From NCBI GenBank assembly GCA_002413305.1, contig DHWS01000051.1, forward strand, positions 1-15,750: 15,750 nt of DNA, given 5' to 3'. This stretch comes from Actinobacteria bacterium UBA5176 (GTDB taxonomy: Bacteria > Actinomycetota > UBA4738). Below the pieces are notes generated by a model. It saw only the letters and a program-made list of their open reading frames with translations, made no database searches and was not told where the DNA came from. Position numbers and translations under genes: made by a program. Each line of letters opens with the position of its first letter. Position 1 is the stretch's first letter. Shown here in pieces: positions 1 through 7,316 of the stretch.

Positions 1-51
1 ACCTACATCGGGACGCTACTGGAGAGAACTCCCTGCCAAGGCGGCCACTAG
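1..51 (+). CDS. Possible C-terminal end of an upstream gene (partial at left edge)
   Basis: Frame 1 is open from the first base and stops at TAG 49-51, giving 16 residues, TYIGTLLERTPCQGGH. The pattern T-Y-I-x-x-L-L-E-R-T loosely resembles the recognition-helix end of LuxR/NarL-type helix-turn-helix domains (family pattern TVR-T-[HY]-[VI]-x-x-[LI]-L-x-K-L). That would fit with the receiver-like gene that follows, but 16 residues are too few to prove it, and chance openness is likely in GC-rich DNA. The call is tentative. Confidence 0.2.
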   Translation, partial: TYIGTLLERTPCQGGH

Positions 52-167
52 CCCGATGGAGCTACCGGAAAATGACACTCACGGGCCTGTCGAGGATCTC
101 GACGAAGGGGGATGCTCTCCCCGTGACTTCCACGGCCGCGGGTTCCTCTCGGAGCTCAAGGACGAAC

Positions 168-584
168 ATGCTCCCGCACCCTCGCCAGAGGGACAGCGAG
201 GATGCGTTCGGCCGCCCCGTGCGCGTGCTGGTGGTCGACGAGCACCCCATCGTCCGAAGGTCGATCATCGAGGTTCTGACCGTGGTGCCCGACCTCATCG
301 TGTCCGGCGAGGCGGTGAACGCGGCCGGCGCCTGTCGCGCGGTGATGGCACTGCTGCCGGACGTGGTGTTGATCGACATCAGCGACCGGGACATGCAGGG
401 GTTGGAGGCGGCCCGGGAGATCCACCGCACCCGCCCCGAGACCCGAGTGGTGGCGCTGGCGGAGTTCTCCGCGCCGTCGGTCGAACAGGCTGCCCTCGAG
501 GCGGGGGCCAGCCGGGTGGTCACCAGGAGCACCGATGTCGACGACGTGGTCGGGATCATCCTGGACATCGCCGACCGCACGTAG
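168..584 (+). CDS. Stand-alone response-regulator receiver domain protein, degenerate
   Basis: This is a cytoplasmic CheY-like receiver domain of 138 residues with no output domain after it. Visible marks are the acidic pocket D24-E25 in RVLVVDEHP, the likely phospho-acceptor D70 in VVLIDISDRDMQGLEAAREI, and the beta5-alpha5 end GASRVVTR. The order is closest to NarL/LuxR-class receivers. Two conserved positions are changed: the switch Thr/Ser is Ala (A98 in VALAEF) and the conserved Lys is Arg (R120). Phosphorylation signalling may therefore be altered or lost (inference). I chose ATG 168 because AAGGA lies five bases upstream. An in-frame ATG at 72 (GGAG ten bases upstream) would add 32 Ser/Thr/Arg-rich residues whose codons have fewer G or C third bases, so it looks less likely. 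No histidine kinase is visible nearby. Confidence 0.8.
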   Translation: MLPHPRQRDSEDAFGRPVRVLVVDEHPIVRRSIIEVLTVVPDLIVSGEAVNAAGACRAVMALLPDVVLIDISDRDMQGLEAAREIHRTRPETRVVALAEFSAPSVEQAALEAGASRVVTRSTDVDDVVGIILDIADRT

Positions 585-591
585 CTCCTTC

Positions 592-612
592 CGGATCCCA
601 CACCGGGATCCG
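592..612 (+). terminator. Hairpin just after the receiver gene, possible terminator
   Basis: A perfect 8-bp inverted repeat, CGGATCCC (592-599) and GGGATCCG (605-612), encloses a 5-nt loop and begins seven bases after the receiver stop codon. No T-run follows, which is common for hairpin terminators in GC-rich actinobacteria. It lies 28 bases before the next start codon, so it could also act in the leader of the downstream gene. Confidence 0.45.
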
Positions 613-640
613 CAGCTTCTCGCCGTAGGCTCACCGCGAG

Positions 641-2152
641 ATGCTCCATCGGCCGCTCCGGCGTCGTGTCATCCGATCTGTGATCGGCCTCGCGGCCGTC
701 GCCTCGCTGGCCGCTGTCCTACCCGGCACCATCGTTCGACGCTCCTCACCTCCGAGGCGCAGCTCCGGGCCCCAGCGAACCGCTCCAGGTGCGTCCGCCG
801 CTCCACTCAGCCTCCTCTCCCCGCAGTCTCTGGGCGGGCCGTCCCCGTTCGCCGCGTGTTCCGGCCCGCCGGGCACCGCTCGGGGCACGCAGGTCGAACC
901 CACTATCGCCGTGGACCCGGCCGACCCGGCGCGCATGGTGGCGGCCTGGCAGCAGGACCGGATCTTCGGCGGCGGGGCGCTCGGGATCGTCACGGCCGCC
1001 TCCGCCGACGGCGGGTTCTCGTGGCGGCGGTCGACGCCTCCGCTCTCGGTCTGTTCCGGCGGCTCATACCCGCGGGTCAGCGACCCGGTCGCCTCGGTCG
1101 GTCCCGGCGTCGGCGGCTCCCCTATTGTCGCCTTCCTCTCCGCGATCGGGGTCCGGGCCGACCGCCGCACGGACGTGATCGCTTCGACCTCCACCGATGG
1201 AGGGGCGAACTGGAACCCGCCGGTGGTGGTTCGGAGCGCGGACGACGCCATCGGAGGGACCGACAAGGAGTGGCTGCATACGGACTCCAATCGTCCCGGC
1301 ACGGCCTTCCTCGTGTGGGTCGAGTTCCCGAAGCCGAAGGCGGGGGAGCCGCGCGTGTTCGACGTGGCGTTCTTCTCCCGAACCGACGACGCCGGTCGAA
1401 CCTGGTCGGCACCGGCCGAGGTCTACGGCGCGCTCACCGAGACGCAGTTCCACCAATCGGCCGTGCTCCCCGACGGCACGCTGTACGACGCATTCACCGA
1501 GCTGCGCCCGCGGGGCGGCAACGGGCCCGCTGAACGCATCGCCGTGTCCCGGTCGGCCGACGGAGGCCGAACCTGGGGACCCGCCGTGACCGCGGCGGAC
1601 TTCACGTATTCAATCGTCGAGCGACCCGGCCAGCGCATCCGGGCCGACTCACTGCAGTTCGGCCTGACGTCCACGCCCGGAGACGGCCTGGCCGTCCTTT
1701 GGATCGAAGACCCGACGCTCGGCGACCACCGCGTGCTGTTCGCCCGGTCCGGCGACGAAGGCCGGACCTGGTCGGCGCCCACGGTCATCACCAGTGGCCA
1801 GGGGGCGGTGTTCGTCCCGCAGCTGGCATCGGCGAACCGGGGCTCGCTGGGTGCTCTCTGGTACGAGGTCGAGCCCACGGCCGGCCCCGGCCTGCCTACT
1901 GACGTGTGGTTCGCCTCATCGGCTGACGGCGGCGCGCACTGGGACCGCCAGCACGTCGCGGGGCCGTTCGACCTGGACCGGGCCGCGCCCTCGCCGGAGG
2001 GGGACTTCGTCGGGGACTACCAGGGGCTCGCCGGGCTCCCGGACGGTTTCGTCCTGCTGTGGTCGATGCCCCATCCGCTGCCCCGAACCAGTCCGGCCAC
2101 CGTCTTCTTCACCGCGGCCCGGCCGCGTCCGCCGGTCCTGCGGCTGCCGTGA
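641..2152 (+). CDS. Secreted Asp-box (BNR, sialidase-like) beta-propeller protein
   Basis: The 503-residue protein starts with a signal peptide: arginines at 4-9 (RPLRRR), then a hydrophobic stretch VIGLAAVASLAAVLPG at 14-29. A Pro/Ser/Arg-rich segment follows to about residue 80. Six Asp-boxes (S-x-D-x-G-x-x-W) stand at about 121, 184, 246, 305, 370 and 427, that is every 57-65 residues, as expected for a six-bladed propeller: SADGGFSW, STDGGANW, RTDDAGRTW, SADGGRTW, SGDEGRTW, SADGGAHW. The only two cysteines (C73, C138) could form a disulfide outside the cell. Asp-boxes are structural and occur in sialidases, other glycosidases and non-enzymatic propellers. I see no FRIP motif and cannot assign the sialidase Arg triad, so glycan hydrolysis is not shown. 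ATG 641 has no strong Shine-Dalgarno; the signal peptide supports the start. Confidence 0.82.
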   Translation: MLHRPLRRRVIRSVIGLAAVASLAAVLPGTIVRRSSPPRRSSGPQRTAPGASAAPLSLLSPQSLGGPSPFAACSGPPGTARGTQVEPTIAVDPADPARMVAAWQQDRIFGGGALGIVTAASADGGFSWRRSTPPLSVCSGGSYPRVSDPVASVGPGVGGSPIVAFLSAIGVRADRRTDVIASTSTDGGANWNPPVVVRSADDAIGGTDKEWLHTDSNRPGTAFLVWVEFPKPKAGEPRVFDVAFFSRTDDAGRTWSAPAEVYGALTETQFHQSAVLPDGTLYDAFTELRPRGGNGPAERIAVSRSADGGRTWGPAVTAADFTYSIVERPGQRIRADSLQFGLTSTPGDGLAVLWIEDPTLGDHRVLFARSGDEGRTWSAPTVITSGQGAVFVPQLASANRGSLGALWYEVEPTAGPGLPTDVWFASSADGGAHWDRQHVAGPFDLDRAAPSPEGDFVGDYQGLAGLPDGFVLLWSMPHPLPRTSPATVFFTAARPRPPVLRLP

Positions 2153-2153
2153 C

Positions 2154-2177
2154 GCCGGCTCGGTGCAGCTCGCCGGC
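2154..2177. terminator. Inverted repeat between convergent genes, weak terminator candidate
   Basis: GCCGGC at 2154-2159 pairs with GCCGGC at 2172-2177 around a 12-nt loop, directly after the Asp-box gene stop. It lies in the 105-nt gap (2153-2257) between that gene and the convergent lysS, where a bidirectional terminator would be expected. The stem is only six bp and no T-run flanks it, so this is weak. Nothing else is visible in the gap. Confidence 0.25.
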
Positions 2178-2257
2178 CAGGAGGCTGACCACCAGCAGGC
2201 GGACGCGGAACGAAGTGACACCGACCCCGACCTACCGGATGGGCGGAAACCGGAACG

Positions 2258-3796
2258 CTACGGGCCCTGGCCGCGGCCGGCTTCGGGACGCATGGCAGGG
2301 AACAGGATCAGCTCCCGGAGCGATGGCGCGTCCAGCAGGAACCGCAGCAGGCGATCCACGCCCAGCCCGAACCCGCCGGCCGGCGGCATCCCGTGCTCGA
2401 GCGCCTCGAGGAAGTCCTCATCGTAGGGATGCGTCTCGTCCGCTCCGGCAGCCCGGGCCCGTTGCTGGGCTTCGAACCGGGCCCGCTGCTCGTCCGGGTC
2501 GGTGAGCTCGGAGTACATCGGGGCGATCTCCACCCCGCCCATCTCCAGGTCGGCGTGCTCGACGAACCCGGGCTTCGAACGATGCGGCCGGGCCAGCGGG
2601 GAGACGTCCCTTGGCACGTCCATGGCGAACGTCGGCTCGACGATGGTCGGCTCCACGACCTGCTCCCAGATCTCCCACAACACCCGGCCGGGCGACGCGC
2701 CGTGTTCGACCTGGACCCCGGCATCCAGCGCCGTCCGGCGCAGCCCATCGGGATCGTCCAGCGAGACCTCGCGCCCCAGGGCACGGGCGACCAGGTCGCT
2801 CACCGGCACCCGCGCGAACGGCTTGGAAAGGTCCAGGTCCGCCCCTTGGAAGCGCACCACCGGCGAGCCGTTCACCGCCAGCGCGGCCGCCCGCACCAGG
2901 TCTTCGACCAGGTCCATCATGACGAAGTAGTCCGCGTAGGCGAGGTAGGCCTCCAGCATCGTGAATTCGGGGTTGTGGTTGCGGTCGATCCCCTCGTTCC
3001 GGAAGTCCCGGCCGATCTCGTAGACGCGCTCCAGCCCCCCGACCAGCAGGCGCTTCAGGTAGAGCTCGGGGGCGATGCGCAGGTAGAGGTCGACGTCCAG
3101 GGCACGGTGGCGGGTGACGAACGGCTTGGCCACCGCGCCGCCCGGGACGGGCTGGAGGATCGGGGTCTCCACCTCCACGAACCCCCGTTCGTCCAGGCCT
3201 CGCCGGAGCGCCTTCAGGGCGTTCGCCCGGGCCCGCACGACCCGCCGCGTGTCGAGTTTGGTGGCGAAGTCGAGGTAGCGGCGCCGGTACCGGAGTTCGG
3301 GGTCCTTCAGGCCGCGCCACTTCTCCGGAAGCGGACGGAGAGCCTTCGACAGCAGCGTGAGCTCCCCGACCTTCACCGAGAGCTCGCCGTGTTTGGTCGT
3401 GATCACCTCGCCACGCGCCCCTACGACGTCCCCGAGGTCCAGCTCCTTCAGCAGCTCGAATCCATTCGGGTCCAGGGCGCCCCTGGACAGAAACAGTTGG
3501 ATATCGCCCGTGGCGTCTCGGAGCGACGCGAACCACAGGTTGCCGTGGCGGCGGAGCAGGACGATCCGTCCGGCCACCGAGACTCGCTCGTCAGTCTCCG
3601 CGCCGGGCTCGAGCGTGTCGAACCGCTCGTGCAGCGCCGCCGCGTCGGCGTCCTTGTCGTAGCGGAGGGCGAAGGGTTCGACGCCGAGCTCGCGGAGCCG
3701 AGCCAGCTTCTCGCGCCGGGCGGCGAGGACCTCGCTCAGCCGGCCGCGCTCCTCCGGGCCGGCGGAGGCGGCCGGGGCGTCCGGTTCGTCACTCAT
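2258..3796 (-). CDS. lysS: Lysyl-tRNA synthetase, class II
   Basis: This cytoplasmic enzyme charges tRNA-Lys with lysine using ATP. Its 512 residues fit the bacterial class II family. An N-terminal OB-fold anticodon-binding domain spans about 73-150 (VSVAGRIVLLRRHGNLWFA). Motif 1 is near 205-225 (GFVEVETPILQPVPGGA), motif 2 near 264-282 (DFRNEGIDRNHNPEFTMLE) and motif 3 at 475-484 (GFGLGVDRLL). VSPLARPHR and MPPAGGFGLG are also family blocks. The lysine-pocket strand reads EIAPMYSEL (423-431); the Glu is kept, but a Pro stands where the E. coli enzyme has Asn. The start ATG overlaps the coaX stop by eight bases (ATGAGTGA), so translation is probably coupled. The first 25 residues are Ala/Pro/Glu-rich and dispensable-looking. 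It is the last gene of the minus-strand block. Confidence 0.97.
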   Translation of the reverse strand: MSDEPDAPAASAGPEERGRLSEVLAARREKLARLRELGVEPFALRYDKDADAAALHERFDTLEPGAETDERVSVAGRIVLLRRHGNLWFASLRDATGDIQLFLSRGALDPNGFELLKELDLGDVVGARGEVITTKHGELSVKVGELTLLSKALRPLPEKWRGLKDPELRYRRRYLDFATKLDTRRVVRARANALKALRRGLDERGFVEVETPILQPVPGGAVAKPFVTRHRALDVDLYLRIAPELYLKRLLVGGLERVYEIGRDFRNEGIDRNHNPEFTMLEAYLAYADYFVMMDLVEDLVRAAALAVNGSPVVRFQGADLDLSKPFARVPVSDLVARALGREVSLDDPDGLRRTALDAGVQVEHGASPGRVLWEIWEQVVEPTIVEPTFAMDVPRDVSPLARPHRSKPGFVEHADLEMGGVEIAPMYSELTDPDEQRARFEAQQRARAAGADETHPYDEDFLEALEHGMPPAGGFGLGVDRLLRFLLDAPSLRELILFPAMRPEAGRGQGP

Positions 3797-4568
3797 CTCG
3801 AGCCGTGTTCCGGTCGAAGACCAGCCTGAGCCCTTCGAGCGTCAGCCATGGCTCGTGGTGGTCGACACGCTCGCAGAGCGGGACGATGACACTCGCCAGC
3901 CCGCCGGTGGCCACCACCGCCGCATGGCCGCCGAGCTCCTTCTGCATGCGCTCGACCACGCCGTCGATCTCGGCCGCCGTCCCGTACAGCAAGCCGGACT
4001 GGAGCGCTTCGACCGTGTTCTTGCCGATGATCGCTCGCGGCGGGATCAGCTCGACGCGGGGCAGGCGCGCCGCCGCCTGGAAGAGCCCTTCGGCCGACAC
4101 CTGGATCCCGGGGGCGATCGCCCCGCCCAGGTACTCTCCCCGCTCGCTGACCGCGTCGTACGTCGTCGCCGTGCCGAAGTCGACAACCACGCACGGTCCG
4201 CCGAACTTGGTGAACGCCGCCAGCGCGTTGACGATCCGGTCGGCCCCGACTTCCTTCGGGTTGTCGGTGAGGATCGAGATGCCGGTCCGGACCCCCGGCT
4301 CCACCACGACCGGGTTGAAGTGGAAATAGTTCGTCACCATCTCGCGCAGGGCTTTGGTCTGGTCGGGCACCACGCTGGCGATGGCCACGCCCGTGATCTG
4401 GCGGCTGAACGAGAGCCCCTGCTGCTCGAGGAACCCGCCGAACATCAGCGCCAGCTCGTCGGCGGTGCGCTCCGGCATGGTGGCAAGCCGCCAGTGCCAT
4501 TGCAGCTCCGCGCCCTGGAACACGCCCAGGACGGTCTGGGTGTTGCCAACGTCGATCGCCAGCAGCAT
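3789..4568 (-). CDS. coaX: Type III pantothenate kinase
   Basis: CoaX phosphorylates pantothenate to 4'-phosphopantothenate, the first committed step of coenzyme A synthesis, in the cytoplasm. The 259-residue length is typical. ASKHA-fold marks are visible: the phosphate loop DVGNT at 6-10, the block NPKEVGADRIVNALAA at 103-118, VVVDFGTATTYDAV at 127-140 (Asp130), GGAIAPGI at 148-155 and ATGGLA at 220-225. The type III family needs a monovalent cation and resists CoA feedback (family knowledge). A purine-rich GAGGAGGAG lies about 11 bases upstream of ATG 4568. panC ends 26 bases upstream and lysS starts inside the end of this gene. In mycobacteria the same gene lies between panD and lysS; panD is missing here. 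Confidence 0.96.
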   Translation of the reverse strand: MLLAIDVGNTQTVLGVFQGAELQWHWRLATMPERTADELALMFGGFLEQQGLSFSRQITGVAIASVVPDQTKALREMVTNYFHFNPVVVEPGVRTGISILTDNPKEVGADRIVNALAAFTKFGGPCVVVDFGTATTYDAVSERGEYLGGAIAPGIQVSAEGLFQAAARLPRVELIPPRAIIGKNTVEALQSGLLYGTAAEIDGVVERMQKELGGHAAVVATGGLASVIVPLCERVDHHEPWLTLEGLRLVFDRNTARDE

Positions 4569-4594
4569 GGGTCCGGCCGCTCCTCCTCGGCGCC

Positions 4595-5497
4595 CTACGC
4601 GTCGTGCGTGTCCACCGTATTCTGCACGGCCGGCTGCCCCGTGGACGGCTCCCGCGGCAGACGCGCGTTGTCGATCAGACGTGTCTCACCGATGCGGGCG
4701 GCGACCAGCGCCCGCGTCGGACCGTCCAGGGTCGTGACGTCCTCCCAGGTGCGGTCGTCGACGATCGCCACGTAGTCCAGCCGGGCGACCGGTTCGCCGC
4801 CGATCCGCCTGGCCATCTCGGCCCGAAGGACGTCAGCGTTTCGTTCGCCCTGCCGGACCATCGTGGCCGCGGTGGAGAGCGCGTCGAAGAGCACGGGGGC
4901 GGCTAGGCGCTCCTCCTGGCCGAGGCGCGCGTTCCGGGAGGACAGAGCCAGGCCGTCGGGCTCACGGACGGTGGGACACGGCACGACCGTCACCGGGAAA
5001 TCCAAGTCCCCGGCCATCCTCGTCACGAGCGCCAGCTGCTGGGCGTCCTTCTCCCCGAAGTACGCCCGGCACGGCCCCACCGCGTGCAACAGCTTGGCCA
5101 CCACGGTCAGCACGCCCCGGAAGTGCCCGGGCCGGCTGGCCCCCTCCAACCGGTGAGCCAGAGGGCCAGGGTCGACCATGACCTCCGGGGGGCCGTTCGG
5201 ATACATCTCCTGCTCGGCCGGGGCGAAGATGGCGTCGCTGCGGGCCCGCTCCGCGTACGCCCGATCCGCGTCGAGGACCCGCGGATACGCGTCCAAGTCG
5301 CGAGCCGAATCGAACTGCAGCCGGTTGACGAAGATCGACAGCGCCACGAAGCCGCATTCTGCGCGGGCTCGCTCCAAGAGGCTGCCGTGACCGCGATGGA
5401 GCGCGCCCATGGTGGGAACGAAGCCTACGGCCCGGCCTTCAGCGCGAGCCCGGTCGCACAGGTGAAGGAACTCGGTCGTCGAGCCGGTTACCTCCAC
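4595..5497 (-). CDS. panC: Pantothenate synthetase (pantoate--beta-alanine ligase)
   Basis: PanC joins pantoate and beta-alanine with ATP, through a pantoyl-adenylate, to make pantothenate. Its product is the substrate of the next gene, coaX. The 300 residues carry GFVPTMGALHRGH at 25-37, containing the HxGH nucleotide-binding signature, SIFVNRLQF at 54-62 (Arg where Pro or Ala is usual), FGEKDAQQLALV at 147-158 and LALSSRNARL at 183-192 (KMSKS-like). The start is GTG 5497, which overlaps the upstream DUF2520 stop by ten bases (GTGGAGGTAA); GAGG lies ten bases before the GTG. The last 20 residues are a weakly conserved tail. Neither panB nor panD is in the window, so pantoate and beta-alanine must come from elsewhere. 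Confidence 0.96.
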   Translation of the reverse strand: MEVTGSTTEFLHLCDRARAEGRAVGFVPTMGALHRGHGSLLERARAECGFVALSIFVNRLQFDSARDLDAYPRVLDADRAYAERARSDAIFAPAEQEMYPNGPPEVMVDPGPLAHRLEGASRPGHFRGVLTVVAKLLHAVGPCRAYFGEKDAQQLALVTRMAGDLDFPVTVVPCPTVREPDGLALSSRNARLGQEERLAAPVLFDALSTAATMVRQGERNADVLRAEMARRIGGEPVARLDYVAIVDDRTWEDVTTLDGPTRALVAARIGETRLIDNARLPREPSTGQPAVQNTVDTHDA

Positions 5498-6378
5498 TGA
5501 TCGAGGACCTCGACGACCTTTCGCAGTTCCTCGGGAGCGAGCCGACCGTTCCGTTCCGCCATGCCGGCGGCGATCTCGGCCAGGGCGACGTAGGCAGGGA
5601 TCGCGTCGGGCGCTCGCTCGGTGAGCGCCTCAAGGTTGCGCGAGATCGTCCCGGCGTCCCCACGTGCCGCCGGGCCGGTGAGGGCCTGTCCGGACCCCAC
5701 CGCGAACGTCGCTTCGAAGGCGGCCCGGGCGAGCGGTTCGAACAGCGGCAACGGATCGCCGATCCCCGCAAGCCGGAAGAGCTCCTCGGCGATCCCCTCC
5801 ACCGCGACGAGGTAGTTCGAACAGAACACCGCAGCGCAATGGTAAAGGGGCTTTACCTCTTCAGCCAGGCGGAACGGCACGCCCTGCAGGTCTCGGGCGA
5901 GCGATTCGCCGTACTGCGTCGTCGGCTCGTCGCGGGCGGTCACCGCGATGCTGCTGCCGGGCAGCCGCTCGATGCCGGTCTCGACGTCGGGGAACGACTG
6001 GAGCGGATGCAGGGAGAGGACATCCGCGCCCGCATCCGCGGCGTGCCGTAGGACGTGCAGGCCCAGCGAGCCGCTGAGGTGGAGGACGTGCTGCCCTGGC
6101 CGGAAACCCTCCCGTTCGGCGATGGTCGCGGTGGCGGCTTCGATGTCGTCGTCCGGGACCGCGATCACCACCAACGTGCCCTGGCGGGCGGCCTGTTCGG
6201 GCTCGCTGCGATCGACGTGGTTGGTGAAGATCAGATATCGGCGGAGGCGCTCGGCGGTTCCCTCGCCGCCGCTGGCCGCGACGACCCGGTGACCGGCACG
6301 TTCCAACAGGACCGCCACGGCCGTGCCGACCCTCCCCGCACCGATGACGGCGACGGTGATCCTGCGGGCGCGTGGCAT
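5488..6378 (-). CDS. Rossmann-like and DUF2520 domain protein, putative oxidoreductase
   Basis: This 296-residue protein has an N-terminal NAD(P)-binding Rossmann fold (VAVIGAGRVGTAVAV, GAGRVG at 13-18, with VVIAVPDDDI at 70-79). The C-terminal helical DUF2520 domain has conserved blocks HLSGS (100-104), LHPLQSFPD (123-131), YHCAAVFCSNYLV (179-191) and LTGPAARGDAGT (233-244). The layout resembles ketopantoate reductase and F420-dependent NADP reductase relatives. No activity is shown here. Its ten-base overlap with panC, also adjacent in mycobacteria (Rv3603c-panC), suggests a role in pantothenate supply, possibly a reductase acting on ketopantoate. That is inference; a PanE-unrelated ketopantoate reductase (PanG) is known in Francisella, but I cannot tell whether this is its relative. 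ATG 6378 lacks a well-spaced Shine-Dalgarno. Confidence 0.88.
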   Translation of the reverse strand: MPRARRITVAVIGAGRVGTAVAVLLERAGHRVVAASGGEGTAERLRRYLIFTNHVDRSEPEQAARQGTLVVIAVPDDDIEAATATIAEREGFRPGQHVLHLSGSLGLHVLRHAADAGADVLSLHPLQSFPDVETGIERLPGSSIAVTARDEPTTQYGESLARDLQGVPFRLAEEVKPLYHCAAVFCSNYLVAVEGIAEELFRLAGIGDPLPLFEPLARAAFEATFAVGSGQALTGPAARGDAGTISRNLEALTERAPDAIPAYVALAEIAAGMAERNGRLAPEELRKVVEVLDQWR

Positions 6379-6447
6379 CGAGAGACTGAAGGTGCCGACT
6401 CCTTCGTTCGGATGGCTACCGGCGAAAGGCGAGTATAGCCCCAGCCT
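6379..6447 (-). promoter_or_regulatory. folK-DUF2520 gap with a -10-like box and a small hairpin
   Basis: This 69-nt gap separates the folate genes from the pantothenate genes. On the minus strand TATACT (6432-6437) matches the -10 consensus at five of six bases, but no convincing -35 lies 16-18 bases upstream. Downstream, a 5-bp stem GAAGG/CCTTC (6388-6392 with 6401-6405) contains a perfect AAGGAG (6399-6404) that sits 20 bases before ATG 6378, too far for normal initiation. A separate promoter for DUF2520-panC-coaX-lysS is possible but unproven. Confidence 0.25.
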
Positions 6448-6972
6448 TCATCCCGATCGTGGGAGTGCGAAGGGAAGCGAGTGGGCGAAGGGTCTCACCG
6501 CCCGCAGGTCGACCTGCAGCCGCAGATCCTCGAGGCGCCGGCCACCCGGGAGCGGAGGATCGGGGTGGAGCTCGATCAATGGGATCAGGACGAAGGCCCG
6601 CTGGTGCATACGCGGGTGGGGCACGGTGAGATCGGGCTCGGCGATCGTTTGGTCGTCGAAGGTCAAGAGGTCGAGGTCGATCACCCGAGGCCCCCACCGT
6701 TCGTCGCGGACCCGCCCCATCTCGGCCTCGATCCGCAGGCATGCCTCCAGTAGCTCGCGAGGAAGGAGCGTCGTGCGCAGCTCGATCACCGCGTTGAGGT
6801 AGTCGGGCTGGGGAGGCCCGACCGGCGCCGTTTCGTAGACGCGTGAGCTTCCCGTGATCTCCATGCCATCGGCGGCGCAGAGCCTCCGCACGGCGTCCCC
6901 GAGGTTCGCCAATCGTTCGCCGAGATTCGAGCCCAGCGCGACGAAGGCTCGCACCGGTGGGGCGCCGCTCAC
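6448..6972 (-). CDS. folK: 2-amino-4-hydroxy-6-hydroxymethyldihydropteridine pyrophosphokinase
   Basis: FolK (HPPK) transfers pyrophosphate from ATP to 6-hydroxymethyl-7,8-dihydropterin, making the substrate of FolP. The protein has 174 residues. Marks are FVALGSNLGER at 10-20, YETAPVGPPQPDYLNAVIEL, the signature RWGPRVIDLDLLTFDD with its paired metal-binding aspartates, and VPHPRMHQRAFVLIPLIEL. The start is GTG 6972, four bases inside the folB stop (GTGA), with GAGG about ten bases upstream. The open frame continues further upstream to 7323, but that extension lies across folB and is not HPPK-like. The 15-20 C-terminal residues after the ELHPD block are unremarkable. Confidence 0.95.
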   Translation of the reverse strand: MSGAPPVRAFVALGSNLGERLANLGDAVRRLCAADGMEITGSSRVYETAPVGPPQPDYLNAVIELRTTLLPRELLEACLRIEAEMGRVRDERWGPRVIDLDLLTFDDQTIAEPDLTVPHPRMHQRAFVLIPLIELHPDPPLPGGRRLEDLRLQVDLRAVRPFAHSLPFALPRSG

Positions 6973-7316
6973 GCGATCGTGGCCTCGGCCCACACGTCCT
7001 CGGCGCCCGCCGACTGCGCGGCCCGCGGCTTGTGGACGATGACCGTCGCCCGGGTCACCGGAGAGAACTGATACACGGCCCGGGCCACTGCGTCGGCCAG
7101 GGTCTCCAGCAGCTCGAACGACGTGCCGGCCACCGCTTGGCGGGCGGTGTCGGCCAGGACGCGGTAGTCGACCGTGGCGTCCAGCGAATCCCCGGCCACG
7201 TCGACCAGCACGTCGAGATCGACGAGGAACTCCTGCGTTTCGAGTTGCTCGCCGGGGCTCGCCCCGTGGCGGCCCTCGGCCCGGATCCCGGTCAGCACGA
7301 TCCGCGAGGTGTTCAC
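6969..7316 (-). CDS. folB: Dihydroneopterin aldolase
   Basis: FolB cleaves 7,8-dihydroneopterin to 6-hydroxymethyl-7,8-dihydropterin and glycolaldehyde, feeding FolK. The 115 residues fit the family. Visible marks are IVLTGIRAEGRHG near the start, FLVDLDVLVD, the conserved Tyr in VDYRVLADTA, FELLETLADAVARAV and the C-terminal strand VIVHKPRAA. GTG 7316 is chosen because GGAGG (7324-7328) lies seven bases upstream and the domain starts directly after it; the frame extends further upstream without family similarity. The GTG overlaps the stop of the upstream split-barrel gene by four bases, and the gene's own stop overlaps folK by four, so three genes in a row look translationally coupled. Confidence 0.93.
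   Translation of the reverse strand: MNTSRIVLTGIRAEGRHGASPGEQLETQEFLVDLDVLVDVAGDSLDATVDYRVLADTARQAVAGTSFELLETLADAVARAVYQFSPVTRATVIVHKPRAAQSAGAEDVWAEATIA

Noticed and set aside
585..2152. Assigning the Asp-box protein as a sialidase (nanH)
   Set aside because: Asp-boxes alone do not show catalysis, and FRIP and the Arg triad could not be identified.
2393..3829. Long plus-strand open frame opposite lysS
   Set aside because: Antisense shadow of a clear lysyl-tRNA synthetase; no recognisable domain and biased composition.
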